Source of the DNA: Tricholoma matsutake
Taxonomy: Eukaryota > Basidiomycota > Agaricomycetes > Agaricales > Tricholomataceae
DNA length: 64,000 nucleotides
Direction: 5' to 3'
Assembly (NCBI GenBank): GCA_026075535.2
Contig: AP026547.1
Coordinates: 9,548,001-9,612,000, forward strand
Shown here in pieces: positions 10,735 through 22,600 of the stretch. Both the position numbers and the translations under genes were made by a program. The notes under the pieces are model-generated. The model had not been told where the DNA came from. It saw only the letters and a program-made list of their open reading frames with translations, and searched no databases. Position 1 is the stretch's first letter. Every line of letters starts with the position of its first letter.

Positions 10735-11253
10735 CAGGTGCCTCCCATAAAACAAAGTCTTCATCTGTCATTGGTAAATCTTTAGGAATGCAAGATTGAG
10801 CTGGAGCATGGGAACATTTGGAAGCAGGGACAAAGAGTTGATGGAAGGAGTTGGGATTGTGGATATCGCAACAGAGGGAAGGAGCCAATGGTCTGCACCT
10901 GCTGCAGCCTAGAGGTTGAGATAGGTCAGATGCAAGGATGCTATGGGTACATAAATAGTAAGCAGTTCTCACATCATCTGAGAAAGGCAATACTCACCTG
11001 CCTTATTGTCCTCGAGATAGGCAATGATCGGAACTCAATGACAAGTAAGCTTGTGGTAATCTGCATGGACAATGTCATCCATCACAGGATGTACTTCAGC
11101 TTTGGTGCGTTTCTTCTTCTTTACTTGAGCTTGAGCTTCCAAATATTTGGATTGCAGAGTCTTCACTTCAACTTCATCATCATCAGATGACTCATCATGA
11201 TCAGAATCTGCTGATGGGTGTTCTACGACCGTGAGGGCTGATCCCATGCTCAT
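10735..11253 (-). pseudogene. 5' part of the host-type ORF split by the copia insertion
   Basis: Minus-strand pieces at 11253-11035 (an acidic MSMGSALTVVEHPSADSDHD start followed by a Lys-rich stretch KKKKRTKAEVHPVMDDIVHA) and 10990-10735 (LAPSLCCDIHNPNSFHQLF, then KDLPMTDEDFVLWEAPDN) look like exons of one gene. The second piece runs in frame into 4715-4357 once the copia element is removed. A splice-like GTGAGT lies between them near 10995. Function unknown. Confidence 0.5.
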
Positions 11254-11319
11254 CTTCTGGCATTTACTGGGAGAAAAGGTGTGTGAATCTCACAGTTTTT
11301 GCACTTTTCACCTCATGTC

Positions 11320-11771
11320 TCTTTCTTTTTCTTCTCTACATCGAAGAAATCTTTCTCGGTGAGAAGAACACTGGTCATTTCCAGGTCAATTCTACAGCTG
11401 CAACCTGCTCAACCGAACCATTGCTATAGGGTGGTGGCATCACAAGTCAGCCTCCATTGTACGACTAGTCGAACATCCTTTATGTCCATACCCTGTCATT
11501 TTGGTGAGGTCCCGAACATATTCACAAATGCCCAACTCACCATTCCAAAAGAATCTGTTGCGAAAAGGCCCCAAGTATCACCCTTCATAAACCTGTCAAG
11601 TTCCTCCATTTTGAAAGTGTTCAACATCTGAGAATGAAACCAATTGATTTTATTCCGAAGATCTATCGGTAAGACAGTGACTTTATTACAAAAAAGATGT
11701 ATGACCTGTCTCATGCTCAGCAAAGCCGCTGAGACGTTGATCACCCAGGCACAATTGGTAGGTAACCCGCA
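11320..11771 (-). pseudogene. RecQ-like helicase C-terminal fragment
   Basis: The minus strand encodes part of helicase motif V-VI: KINWFHSQMLNTFKMEEL, then DTWGLFATDSFGM, and after a 48-bp GT..AG intron (11540-11493) GMDIKDVRLVVQW. This matches the DEAD/RecQ-type helicases dispersed in basidiomycete genomes (FATDSFGMGMDIPD-like consensus). Retention of the intron shows descent from a genomic copy, not a processed one. Later codons contain stops where Trp and Arg are expected. The upstream helicase domains are absent, and the fragment ends where the HET gene begins on the other strand. Confidence 0.7.
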
Positions 11772-13843
11772 AGGGGGCAAGTTTGACGATTTAGAGTATC
11801 AGATTGCAATCACTGATAAGGATGAAGATGAGGGGGTAGGCGAGAAGTGGTCGAAGAAAATCAAGAGCGGGAGGCCTGGCTCGCAGAGTTTGCATTTCAT
11901 ACTGAGGGTTACTCCACCTGGCAGCAAACAACGTGGCAGTTTTCAAGAAGAATTCAATGTTGAGTTATATATCCCGCCTGGCGGTAAGCTTCCGCCTTAC
12001 GATCGCCATCAAACCATGGGAAACTTGCTAATCACAACACCCTCCAGCCCCTCCCTCTCCGTGGCCAGGCATCGGTCGCGCAGGAGAGGTTCCTACCAAT
12101 CCAAGCGGAGAGGAATGTGCCAGGATAATTCAACCATGGCTGCAGGCATGCGGCCAATACCACAAGATCTGCCAAGCAGCATACCGCACACCTAACGAAG
12201 CCAGTCTACTCCCAAAGAGGGTCCTCGATCTTGCTAACAACGCGGTCCGCCTTATCGAAACGGGTGGTCAAATAGCCCCCTACATCGCCCTCAGCCACAG
12301 CTGGGGAAAGCAGCAGCTCCTGGTGACAACGCGAGAGACATATGCAGCTCGAATGCGTGGAATAGATTTGCAGAGTTTACCGCCGACATTTCGAGATGCT
12401 ATTAGCATCACACGCGGTCCGGGAATCCGCTACATCTGGATCGATTCCTTGTGTATTATCCAATGCGACAAGCTCGACTGGGAACAGCAGTCGGCAGTCA
12501 TGGCCAACATCTATGCGGGCTGTTATTTGAATTTAGCAACCACACGATCTTCAGGCGGATTCGAAGGATGTCTAGGACCGAGATGGACATCAACTAATTC
12601 GTTGGCATGGGCGGATGAGTTCTCGCGCGCTATCTCCAGGTCGGATAAGGATTCGAAGAACGTGTCACGTATCCGCAAGCATGAAATCCGTTCTTTCGAC
12701 GTGGATATTTACGATGTCAATATCCGAGTGCGCTTAGCCTTGGAATCGTCGCATGAATCCCTCCAAACTCCCCGCTGGATTCAACAGCACGTCGATACTG
12801 CACCACTCCTTCAACGTGGCTGGGTCTATCAAGAGAGATTTCTCTCTCCGCGTACTGTGCACATCCACTCCAACGAGCTAGTCTGGGTCTGTAAGGATGC
12901 AGAGCTGTGTGAGTGCGCAGCGGTCGACGGCCTAACGCCGGGCGGCGATGGTTGGGGAGCTTCGAAAGATCGGATCGGAAACCTTGGTGCACTGAGGAAT
13001 GATATGAAAGCATTGCATAGCCTTTGGAGGACGATCGTCGAGGACTATAGTCTTGTAGATCTCACGTATGAAAGTGATAGGTTGGCTGCACTGTCGGGGC
13101 TAGCAAGCCGCTTCAAGGAGTACTTCCCTAGGAACGATCACTACCTCGCAGGGCTTTGGGAAAGCGATCTGGGCAGGGACTTATTATGGGAATCTGGGGG
13201 AGCAAACCTAACGAAGGGGCCTAACAGGCAAAGAACTGCACAGGGGCCATCTTGGTCCTGGGCTTCTCTTGCGTGGGGAGGCGTCGATGGGTCAGATATG
13301 GACTGGGAGAAGGAATCGAAACCGAACCTGGTTTCATGGGGTGGGACGGTGACGTATATACAAGATCCACGATTCCGCATCCTTGAAGCATCCGTCCAAG
13401 TTGACGGCGTGAATCCGTATGGTTCTGTTACGTCTGGCCGAATAGTTCTTCGTGGCGCTACTGTGGCAGTCGTGATGCCTGATTCTTCCAAAAGGCAGAC
13501 AACGGGACGCCTGGCCTATTCTTCATTCTTCACCATCTCCGAGGGGAGCTTTAATTCCCTACACCTAAACTATGATACTGCTGGACTGGAGCAGGGCGTC
13601 GAAAATGCGAGAGATGTTGAGGGGAGGACAGTATATTGCCTGTTCATAGGGACATTTACGGAAGTGTTTGATGATTCTCCTCATGGGCATGTGAACTTGA
13701 TGGGGTTGATGTTGCGGCCTTCGACGAAACAAAGGGGAAAGTGGGAGAGAGTGGGGAGGTGGAACCAGTTTATTGAGGATTGGGTGAGGAAGAAGGATGT
13801 TTGGACCAAGCAGGCTAAATTGGAGAGGTTAGAAATAATTTGA
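11701..13843 (+). CDS. HET-domain protein (heterokaryon-incompatibility type)
   Basis: Two exons fit: 11701-11983 and 12048-13843, joined by a 64-bp intron (GTAAGC donor, CTAATCAC branch-like site, CCAG acceptor). Splicing moves frame 1 to frame 2 and gives 692 codons. The HET domain is clear: VLDLANNAVRLIETGGQIAP, YIALSHSWGK, IWIDSLCIIQ-type block, ANIYAGCYLNLATTRS, then RGWVYQERFLSPRTVHI and GPSWSWASL. HET proteins trigger cell death after fusion of unlike fungal strains and are also seen more generally in fungal immunity-like responses. The C-terminal part has no repeat domain I recognise. The start is uncertain: ATG 11701 lies inside sequence that on the other strand is a helicase fragment, so the original N-terminus may have been replaced. 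The ORF after the intron is open for 598 codons, so expression is plausible. Confidence 0.82.
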
Positions 13844-14315
13844 GATCAAGCTGGAGTACTAAATATAAAGAACCACCATCACAATCGTTGAACAATCTCT
13901 TTGCATGCTGAACCCAAAGATTCAACAAGCTGAGCTCGACATTCGCCCGTTTTCGTCTTTCAGTTCCAGCTTCAGGGTTGCAAGGTTCCCAGATCTGACC
14001 AGAGCGAACTAGAACAAATTTCATCAATCAATTCAAGGGGGTGTCGGCACCCGAATTGTGGCGAAAGCGTGACCGGTAGTTGCGGTTTCGTCACACGTTC
14101 AATTCGGACAGGAGGGACGTGATATAATGAAACTGGATTCTGAATCGTAAACTACAAGTACGTAGAACATTTATACTGTAGGATAAATAGGGGTTCATAG
14201 GATAAATATAACACAGGAGCTCAGGGGTGAAGGCAGTACCGAAATGGTGGGTAAGGGGGGTGATGAAATAAATAAGAAACACTGTCCGTTTTGCAGTTGG
14301 TTAGGGTTGAGTTTG
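13844..14315. other. Intergenic, convergent gene ends
   Basis: Stretch between the plus-strand HET gene and the minus-strand gene starting at 14318. It holds no long ORF. It probably contains both 3' ends. Confidence 0.5.
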
Positions 14316-14317
14316 TC

Positions 14318-15172
14318 ACATACGCCCTCCAGCGGTTGACGCAGCGAACCGCTTAGTTTGCCCCAGCAGCGGCTGGGCGGAAGACTTCTCCTTACCCACG
14401 GCTTCTTTCTTCTTCTTGGAAGCACCCTTCGCAGCTTTGATAGCCTCGAGAATCTCTGGGGATTCGGTGTCCGAAATCAATTGCTCGTTGTCAATCTCCA
14501 TCGCGCTAGGCTCGTCGCGCGCACTGTTTTCAACAGCGCCAGTGCGTTTCGCAGCGCGTGCCTGTTGTCGTTTGTCACTGGGGCGAATCTGAGAGGCCTC
14601 AGGAGGATACGGCGAGCCCCGTTTCGCACGTCGAGCTATGGCGGCGTCTTTCCTTTAAGAAACTGTGTGGCTGCGTGCAACGACAAACGCGTGATGGTAG
14701 CCTGTTCGTGGCTAGAGTATGTGGTTCTGCCATCGGGGTGGAACTCGATGGAAGGGGTGTAGCTAGTAGCATCGGTGGAATCGGGAGGGGCGTTTCGTGG
14801 GATGCGCCCACCTGTCGACATGCGTGCCGAGCGCTGAGTACTTTGTTTCCTGATTTGGAAAGATTTGTAAGTGGGCGCTATTCCTGTTGCCACACATTCC
14901 ATAGTTTTCCGATTGATCGTACTAAACTGTATTTGGCAGCTACCGGCCGGACTGTTGAAGAATCGGGCAAATATTTCATACCCTGCAGGCTCGGCAGTGG
15001 TGACGTTCCCGTTGCGGATTTTTCGATCATAGTCGATGAAGCCGCGTACGTCGCTATCAGTAGGGGTAATCAGATGGTTGGCGTCGTCGGGATTAGTGAG
15101 GGTGAAGGTCCCATCAGGTGAATGTTGGAGGTTGAGATGGGACATGGCGGAATGGTCAATGATGAGGGACAT
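14318..15172 (-). CDS. Unknown protein, gene end possibly truncated
   Basis: Minus-strand coding begins with MSLIIDHSAMSHLNLQHSPD at 15172 and runs to a stop at 14636. An optional 60-bp GT..AG intron (ending GGCAACAG) lies within. A second open stretch (14600-14318) ends with a low-complexity Lys-rich and acidic region (MEIDNEQLISDTESPEILEA, then GASKKKKEAVGKEK). A GTGCGA..CTCAG candidate intron sits between the two, but the stop at 14636 precedes it, so the link is unproven. Codon choice and CpG content resemble the HET gene rather than the transposons, suggesting a cellular gene. The upstream side is cut by a truncated Ty3/gypsy element at about 15235. I do not recognise the family. Confidence 0.45.
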
Positions 15173-16880
15173 GGAGCTGAGAGTGAGGGAGGATCTCAAA
15201 GCAAGTCTGGGGTCTGTGGGTAGGAGGGGGACCATTTGTATTGTCTGGCCCATTAGCACCCGTGGTAGCCCCTGGTAGAGATGGGATGATCCTTGGTAGC
15301 TCATGGATTTTTTCAATTCCCAATAACTCAAAATATGCTCTAAGTGCATCAAGATGCTCAATTTGATAATATGGCATCCAGGTGACATCTCCAGACTTCC
15401 ACCTCATTTTGAAGATGGCATCAGTCCTAGCACCAATGTGCTCCTCAATGCGCTCAATGGCCCATTCACCATCAGGGGTGTCCTGGTTTCCTAATTGGGT
15501 ATCTAAGCACCCCAGAAATAACCGATCGTCATTTGGCACATGAATTCTTAACAAGGATGCATGGTATACATCATGCACACCTCTTTGCTTTAGGTGAGTA
15601 GGTAGCTCAACCCTATAGGAATAATTGCCAAAGTCCTCTAGAATTTTGTAGAGACCAATGTATTTAGGTACAAGCTTGCATGCATACCCTTTTGGGAAGG
15701 AGATATTTTTAGTTGAAATATAACACAAATCTCCAGTTACAAAGGGGCTCATACGGTGCCATTTGTTGGCATCATGGGTCTGTTTTACGCATGCAGCTAA
15801 TATGCTGTCATGCGCCTGTATCAAAGCCAGCTTGTGTTGCAGGGCAAAATTCTGGACACCAGGATACTCATTAGGGCCCGAATATTCCCATATCATTGAT
15901 CTCAGCATGCGCCTGGCATTTAGGAAGAAAGGCACAAATCCTGTACTTTCAGATCGGGCAGAATTGATGGCAAATTCCACTGCAGGTAATTTTGTGACCC
16001 AGTCCCTCTGATCCAGGCTGATACATTGGCGCAACATTTGTGTTACTGTTCTGTTCGCACGCTCAGTGGAGCCATCCATCTGTGGGTGATAGGCACTCAA
16101 CATTTTAAACTTTGTGCCAATTAATTTGTGTAGGTGCTGCCAGAATTCACTAGTAAACAGCACATCTCTATCACTTATAATGTGTTTGGGTAAACCATGT
16201 AGCTTATATATATGTTCAAACATGAGTTCAGCAATTTGCCAAGCAACATAATCTGTTCTACTTGGTATAAGATGTACCATTGCAGTTAATAAGTCAATTA
16301 CGACAGTAATTGAATCAAATGTTCCATCTCTATTTTTAGACTTGGGCAAAGGGCTGATAAAATTGACTCCAATTGATTCCCAAGGTTGTGCTGGGATAGG
16401 AAGTGGATTTAGCAAGCCATATGGCTTTTGATTGGTTGGCTTGCTCTGCTTACAGGTTTGGCAAGTTTCACAATAGATTCTCGTATCATTTACCATTTCT
16501 TTCCACCACATGTGGTCCTGAAGATAATCAAGGGTTTTGTGGATGCCTAAGTGAGCTAGTAAGGAGTGTGCTTCTGATATTACAATTTCCCAGACATTCT
16601 GTCTGTTGACTGTCACTTTTGGTATACACACAAGTTTATGTCCCTGAGTTTTCAAGTACACTAGCCCGTCCTTAGTCACTTCAAAGTTTTTGAACTCTCT
16701 TGGGTGTTCTGCCACATTCTTAAAGAATGGATCTTCAATATATTTATTTATTATTGCTTCTAGCAAGTCTATGCCATCCCGCCCTCCAGACACAGCTTTA
16801 ATGAGTGAGGTTTCCATGATTGAGCTGTCAAATCCAGCAAACTCATCACCTGGAAGGTCTGTTTGGTTATGTGTGGTCAA
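15156..16880 (-). pseudogene. Ty3/gypsy integrase with chromo-like tail (E2)
   Basis: The ORF of 574 codons encodes integrase: HHCC finger (HSLLAHLGIHKTLDYLQDH to YCETCQTCKQSK, about residues 105-150), catalytic core, GPY-like region (PKYIGLYKILEDFGNYSYRV) and a chromo-like C-terminus (WAIERIEEHIG to VTWMPYYQIEHLDAL). The second catalytic residue (ISDRDVLF) and the Glu (DGSTERANRT) are present. The first catalytic position reads WESIGVNFI, with Asn where the family has Asp, consistent with a G-to-A change, so the enzyme is probably dead. The last 25 codons or so read through the junction into foreign sequence. Confidence 0.85.
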
Positions 16881-17930
16881 GGTGGCAGAGTTGGGCGCCC
16901 TTCAATCAGAAGCAGCATTTTGCGTGGACAAAGACATCTGAGTGCCTAACGTGGAGTTTGAGGGACTTTGTGTATCTGTCACATTGCCCCCACTTTCTGC
17001 CCCAACCTCATCGTGTTGTAGTGGCTTAGGTGAGTTTGAGGGATTTTGTGTATCTGTCACATTGCTCCCACTTTCTTCATGTTGTGGCTTAGGTGTGCTA
17101 CCATTGCCCTCCTTTCATACTCATGGACCCAAAAGGACGAAATGGTCTTTAATGCCTCGTGCAAACTCTGCACCTGTTTCTGGATGACCTGTCTCGGCCG
17201 GAGGAAGAGCTTTATGCAGTCAAGGCCATCTTTCAGCCAAAGCCTCAAGTCCAGCAAGTAATGGCACAGAAATTCTGTGCACCTCAATATATATTTGACT
17301 ATCATCATGCTGCATGTATTCTGCTTCGGAGCACACAGTTCCAGGTGCATCATTTGAGTAGATATGACTCAATGCATCCGCTAAAACATTTTCTGCCCCT
17401 GGAACATAGATAACCTCGAAATCAAACTCAGCTATCTTGTCCAGCCAGTGTGCCTGCTGTCCAGTCAGGTCTTTTTGGTTCAAAAGGTGAATTAACCCTT
17501 TATGATCCGTTATCCATTTAAAATGTATCCCTTGTAAGATATCTCAGTGCCTCAGCATTGTTTCAACTCCAGCAAACATTTCAATCTTGTGGACTGCATA
17601 GTTCTGCTGGGCCGAATTCAGCTTAGCTGAGTAGAAGGCCACTACCCTTGCACCACACCAGTCCTTTCCCTGGCTGACCAGGCCTGATACCCCTGTGGTA
17701 CAGCCATCTGTCACCATGTAGATTGGATCAGCACCAGTACTATAATTCAGTGGAACACGATGGCAGCTTCTGCTATTCGTGACAATCTGCTTTATCTGTT
17801 CAAAGGTGCGCTGGTGAGTAAAGTCCCACCAAAATGGTACAGTATCACCCATTAATGCTGTTAATACTCCCATAGGCACCCAAACACTCACAAGATCATC
17901 TGCGAGGTAAGCCTCACAAGCAACTGCTCA
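15235..17930 (-). mobile_element. Truncated Ty3/gypsy element (E2)
   Basis: The minus strand carries RNase H (17925-17220) and a complete-looking integrase ORF (16880-15235). Protease, most of RT, gag and both LTRs are missing. The left end fuses into the unknown gene at about 15235, and the right end stops at about 17925 beside a repeat that hosts element E1. No target duplication was found. Confidence 0.8.
17220..17925 (-). pseudogene. Ty3/gypsy RNase H fragment (E2)
   Basis: Two open pieces: 17891-17544, with the RNase H-like core (PIYMVTDGCTTGVSGLVSQG, then VVAFYSAKLNSAQQNYAVHK and EMFAGVETMLRH), and 17483-17220, with the end of the domain (HWLDKIAEFDFEVIYVPGAE, then NVLADALS). A stop interrupts them in the DILQGIHFKWITDH block. 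The region 17219-16881 before the integrase ORF is frameshifted linker. Confidence 0.75.
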
Positions 17931-17987
17931 TGGGGTGGATCATGGGTGGAATGACAACGACGACAAGCCACCTACCCCCAGCCTCAT
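17910..17987 (+). repeat. Palindromic repeat unit hosting E1 (left part)
   Basis: Contains AGCAACTGCTCATGGGGTGG and, 70 bp later once E1 is removed, the same motif again (23919-23939). The join reproduces the sequence at 62098-62130 (CCCCCAGCCTCATGAGCAAC). The core CATGAGCA-AC-TGCTCATG is a perfect inverted repeat. Confidence 0.8.
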
Positions 17988-18353
17988 TGTAAGGGGACTA
18001 AGGGGGTGCCCTGTGTGTTTTTCCTATTTTTTATGTTCGTCCCATATTTTTCCCCACCTCATTTCCTTCTATTCTTCATTTTCTATGATTTTTCCGGATT
18101 TTATTACTAATTTTCCCTTGCTATCATGTTTGTATATGTTGACACTTTTATATTTAGAGGCGGAGTACCCCTTCCGACACATACCCCTTGGTATGACGTC
18201 ATTCGGCGGCCTTGATCCGCCTATCTCCGCCTTTTTCTATTTTTAGGTTATATTTGATTTTTGTCGTCTTCACATATACTGGGCATCAGCAAGGGGATCC
18301 TTAGAGTTTTCTCTTCGGATTTCCCTTTGCTAGAGGCTTAGGTTGCCCTTATA
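17988..18353 (+). repeat. 5' LTR of E1
   Basis: 366 bp, TGTAAGGGG to CCCTTATA. A TATA-like CATATACT at 18273-18280 lies about 25 bp before AGAGTTTTCT (18303-18312), the predicted transcript start, which gives an R-U5 of about 50 nt. Confidence 0.93.
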
Positions 18354-18355
18354 GT

Positions 18356-18365
18356 AGAAAACTCT
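18356..18365 (+). other. Self-priming primer-binding site of E1
   Basis: AGAAAACTCT starts two bases after the 5' LTR and is the exact reverse complement of AGAGTTTTCT at 18303-18312 in the LTR. Elements of the Tf1/sushi group prime reverse transcription with the folded-back 5' end of their own RNA; spacing and position fit that mechanism and no tRNA match is evident. A second complementarity (CCTTAG at 18299-18304 with CTAAGG at 18369-18374) could extend the fold. Confidence 0.65.
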
Positions 18366-18519
18366 CCCCTAAGGCCCGAAAATCGCGAACACGCTGCCCA
18401 AAATAGGCAGGTACGGACTGGACGACACTTCCCAAAGCTCCACAGAGTCCCTACACACCGTTCCAGATACTCTCGCCTTTATTGCGCCGCCATTTTCGCC
18501 AAACGCGCTCCCTAGCGAC

Positions 18520-19638
18520 ATGGACGCATCAGAACACTTCGACGCGCTTGAAAGCGACGTTTCCGGAATGCGCGCGCAAATCGACTCGCTTAAATCTACG
18601 ATTGAAAACTTCGTTAGGACCCTCCAGGCTAACCCTACGACTAATAGTTCCCCCTTCACGACTCCAAGCGCACCCAACAACGATGTTTTGCCAAACGCGT
18701 CCACTAAGGAACGTGCCCAGATCAAACCGTCCCCCCCCGCCGAATTTAATGGTGCACGTGCGCAGGGACGTGCATTCCTTAATTCCTGTGAGTTATACAT
18801 TAGTCTCCAGTCGCATCAATTCGTCGATGAGGCTGCAAAAATTTATTGGGCCTTCACATACATGAAATCTGAACGCGCCTATCTCTATGTGGACCGTATC
18901 CTACGTCAAACTAAAGAACTCGGTTCTCTACCTTTCTCCACTTGGGGTGACTTTCGAGCTGAGTTCGTACGCCACTTCTGCCCCCTCAATGAACGCCACC
19001 GAGCAGTGACATGACTTGAGTCATCCACTTACCACCAGGGACGTCGATCCGTGGACGACTATATCGATAAGTTCAAGGATTTGGTGGACATGGCAGGGTA
19101 TGGGAGTGGGTTACCAGTGGTGGTGAAGTTCCGACGGGGGCTCAACCGAGAAATTCAGGACCAGATTGCACAGATGTTGGAAGGGCGCCCAGCGGACGAT
19201 GATATCCTTGCTTGGTATGAAGCTGCTTCACTCTGTGACGAGAACCGACTCACAAATGCGGCGTTTAATGCTGCATTCCGTGCTCCAACTACCACTCATA
19301 CACCCTACACCTTCAATCGAAGCCTCCCCCGCCCTAACCCCATTCCTGCTCGTCAAACTCCCACACCAGCCGTCAATATCCCAGTACCAATGGATGTTGA
19401 TGCAGCCCGCAGCCGTGCACGTGAGTTGGATCTCTGCTACCGTTGTGGGGAACCTGGACACAGGGCTGGAGCGTGTCCCCATCGTCAGGATATCCGCATG
19501 CTCACCCCCGAGGGACGAGACGAACTCCTGCAAGATCTGTTGGCACTTGTAGATGTTGAGGAAGCGAAGGATCAAGTTGCAGAGGAGGTTAAGCTGGAAG
19601 TTGTAGAGGAGCAGGATTTTCCTATTCGCAGCGAGTGA
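18520..19638 (+). pseudogene. gag of E1 with one nonsense codon
   Basis: Reading from ATG 18520 encodes a coiled N-terminus (HFDALESDVSGMRAQIDSLK), a retrotransposon capsid domain (FLNSCELYISLQSHQF, YIDKFKDLVDMAGY, VVKFRRGLNREIQDQIAQML) and one CCHC zinc knuckle (CYRCGEPGHRAGAC) near residue 307. A TGA at 19012-19014 (RAVT*LESST) breaks the frame once; an Arg codon CGA is the likely ancestor. Without it the protein would be 372 residues. Its stop (19636-19638) lies six bases before the pol ATG. Confidence 0.88.
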
Positions 19639-19643
19639 ATCGT

Positions 19644-22600
19644 ATGCCCTCACTGCCTGTCCATAACCGCTTTGAAGTCTTGTCAGTTGAATCCCTGGAG
19701 AATGAATCCATTTCTGTGACTGCTCCCCTCTCTGACCCTTCGAAGTTGGCTAAAGACGTACCTGCTCTCCCCATCTCTCCCTCTACTCCACGTCCCAAAA
19801 TTAAATCATGGGAGCGTAAACTACCACGCAAGTATATTGTGGCATCCACTCCCTCTGCACATTCCTTAAACCTAGCCATCGAACTGCAGACGACCGACAC
19901 TGGACAGATACTCGGTGTTTCTGCGCTCCTGGACTCTGGTGCAACTGGTCTCTTCATCGATTCCCATCTGGTACAACAACATCGTCTAAATACTCGCTCA
20001 CTCTCACGTCCGATACCTGTATATAACGTGGATGGATCCCCAAATGAAGCTGGTGCCATCCGAGAGGTTGCAGACCTGGTTCTCCGTTACAAAGATCATA
20101 GTGAGCGTGCCCTTTTTGCTGTCACTCAATTAGGAAAGCAAAAGGCGATTTTGGGATATCCATGGCTTCGAGACCATAACCCAGAGGTCGACTGGTGCAC
20201 CGGGGAGGTTACCATGAGCCGATGTCCATCCCGCTGTCGGACGTGTTTCACAGAAGCCAGGCAAGAACGTCGTGGACAGAAGGCAGCAATACGACGAACT
20301 CAGAAGTGTCGTGCTGGACCCCTGCCTATACCTGAAGTGGAATTGGAAGGGGTTCCTGATCTAATGCCGGACTCGGATGATGATGATGAGGACCCAGAGG
20401 AAGTGGAGGAGGGTGATCGGATCTTCTACACTGCGATTCGCTCATCGCATGAGGTGTGTGCCACATCGAACATATCCCAACGCCTCGCCGAGGCCTTCCA
20501 CAAAAACAACGCTGCTAAATCCTCTACTAACTCCTTACTCCCTCATCTCCATGAGTTTGAAGACGTGTTCTCCAAGGAGTCATTCGACTCTCTTCCTGCG
20601 CGTAAGCCATGGGATCACGCGATCGAACTCACCCCCGGCGCAACCCCTTCATCCTGCAAGGTCTATCCTCTCTCTCCGGAGGAACAACGGCAGCTTGACC
20701 AGTTCATTGACGAGCACCTGGCCTCTGGACGTATTCGACCATCGAAGTCACCCATGGCCTCTCCCTTTTTCTTTGTCAAGAAGAAGGATGGCTCACTTCG
20801 ACCGGTTCAAGACTACAGAAGACTCAACAACATCACGGTCAAAAATCGCTACCCACTACCCCTCATCTCCGAACTCGTAAACCAGCTCCGTGGAGCCCGA
20901 TACTTCACCAAGCTCGATGTCCGTTGGGGCTATAATAATGTGAGGATAAAGGAGGGAGATGAGTGGAAGGCAGCCTTTCGTACCAACCGTGGTCTTTTTG
21001 AACCGCTTGTCATGTTCTTTGGCCTTACTAATAGCCCTGCCACCTTTCAGACCATGATGAACGACATCTTCCATGACCTCATCCTCGAAGGCGTTGTCTG
21101 CATCTATCTCGATGACATCCTCATCTTCACTCGCACGGTTGAAGAGCACCGTCGCATCACGCGCCTCGTCCTAGAGCGACTTCGACGGTACAAACTCTAC
21201 CTTCGTCAGGACAAATGCGAGTTCGAAAGGACCAAGATCGAGTACCTCGGCCTGATTATCTCGGAGGGTCAAGTGGAGATGGATCCTATCAAGGTAAATG
21301 GGGTCACAGCTTGGCCTACGCCCACGAACAAGAAGGAGGTGCAGTCTTTCCTGGGCTTCATCAATTTTTATCGGCGTTTTATCAAGGATTTCTCACATCA
21401 TGCACGACCGCTGTTCGACTTGACAGGAAAGGAGGCATGGAGGTGGGATAATGCACAACAGGAGGCGTTCGAAAAGCTTAAGGAGATGGTCACTTCCGCT
21501 CCGATCCTTACCTTTGCTGACAATTCGCGTCCTTTTCGTGTAGAAGCCGACAGTTCTGACTTTGCGACGGGCGCTGTGTTGTCTCAGCAGTCTCCGGAGG
21601 ACCAGAAGTGGCATCCTGTTGCGTTCTACTCCAAAAGCCTTAGTGCTGTAGAGAGAAACTACGAGATCCATGACAAGGAGATGTTGGCGATAATGCGTGC
21701 GCTTGAGGAGTGGCAACACTTCCTCGAGGGTGCCCAACACAAGGTGGAAATTTGGACGGATCACAAGAACCTCGAGTACTTCATGACGGCCAAGAAATTG
21801 AACCGTCGTCAAGCTCGTTGGTCCCTGTATCTATCTAGATTCGACTTCTCCTTGCACCACCGTCCGGGTCGCAGCATGGGGAAGACCGATGCCCTATCCC
21901 GACGTGCAGACCATGGGGATGGCAGCGGTGACAACCAAAACATTGTGCTGTTGCAGCCAGACCTGTTCACCATTCGGGCACTGGAAGGCATCATACCCCA
22001 GGGCGAGGAGCGGGACATTCTACGTGACATTCGTCGCGCAAACCGTAGCGGTTTACATGAGGATGTTGTCGCCCGAGCTGTTAAAGAACTGAGGAAGGGA
22101 TCGACCCTTTCCTTACGTGCGGCAGAGTGGGCTGAAAAGGAGGACTTGTTGTATTTCAGGGATCGCATCTATGTTCCCAATGACCCAGACCTTCGCCGGC
22201 GCATCATATCCCAACACCATGACTCACAGATTGCTGGCCACCCCGGACGCTGGAAGACCTTGGAGCTCACCTCACGGAACTATTGGTGGCCACAAATGTC
22301 ACGGCTCATTGGTCAGTATTGTCGCACTTGTGACCTCTGCTTACGCACCAAGGTCCCTCGTCGCAAGCCTATTGGTGAGCTACACCCTCTTCCTGTTCCA
22401 GAGAGTCGTTGGGATGTCGTCAGCGTCGACTTTGTGGTGGAATTGCCAGAGTCAAACGGGTTTGATGCGGTGATGTGCACAGTTGACTCAGTGGGAAAAC
22501 GCGCTCACTTCATTCCCACTCACACCACTGTCAGTGCCCTAGGTGCCGCTCGACTCTACCTCCACCACGTGTGGAAGTTACATGGACTTCCTGGTGCCTT

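Noticed and set aside
14558..15121. Plus-strand ORFs opposite the unknown gene.
   Set aside because: No motif; the minus strand has the more protein-like composition and splice signals. Not excluded completely.
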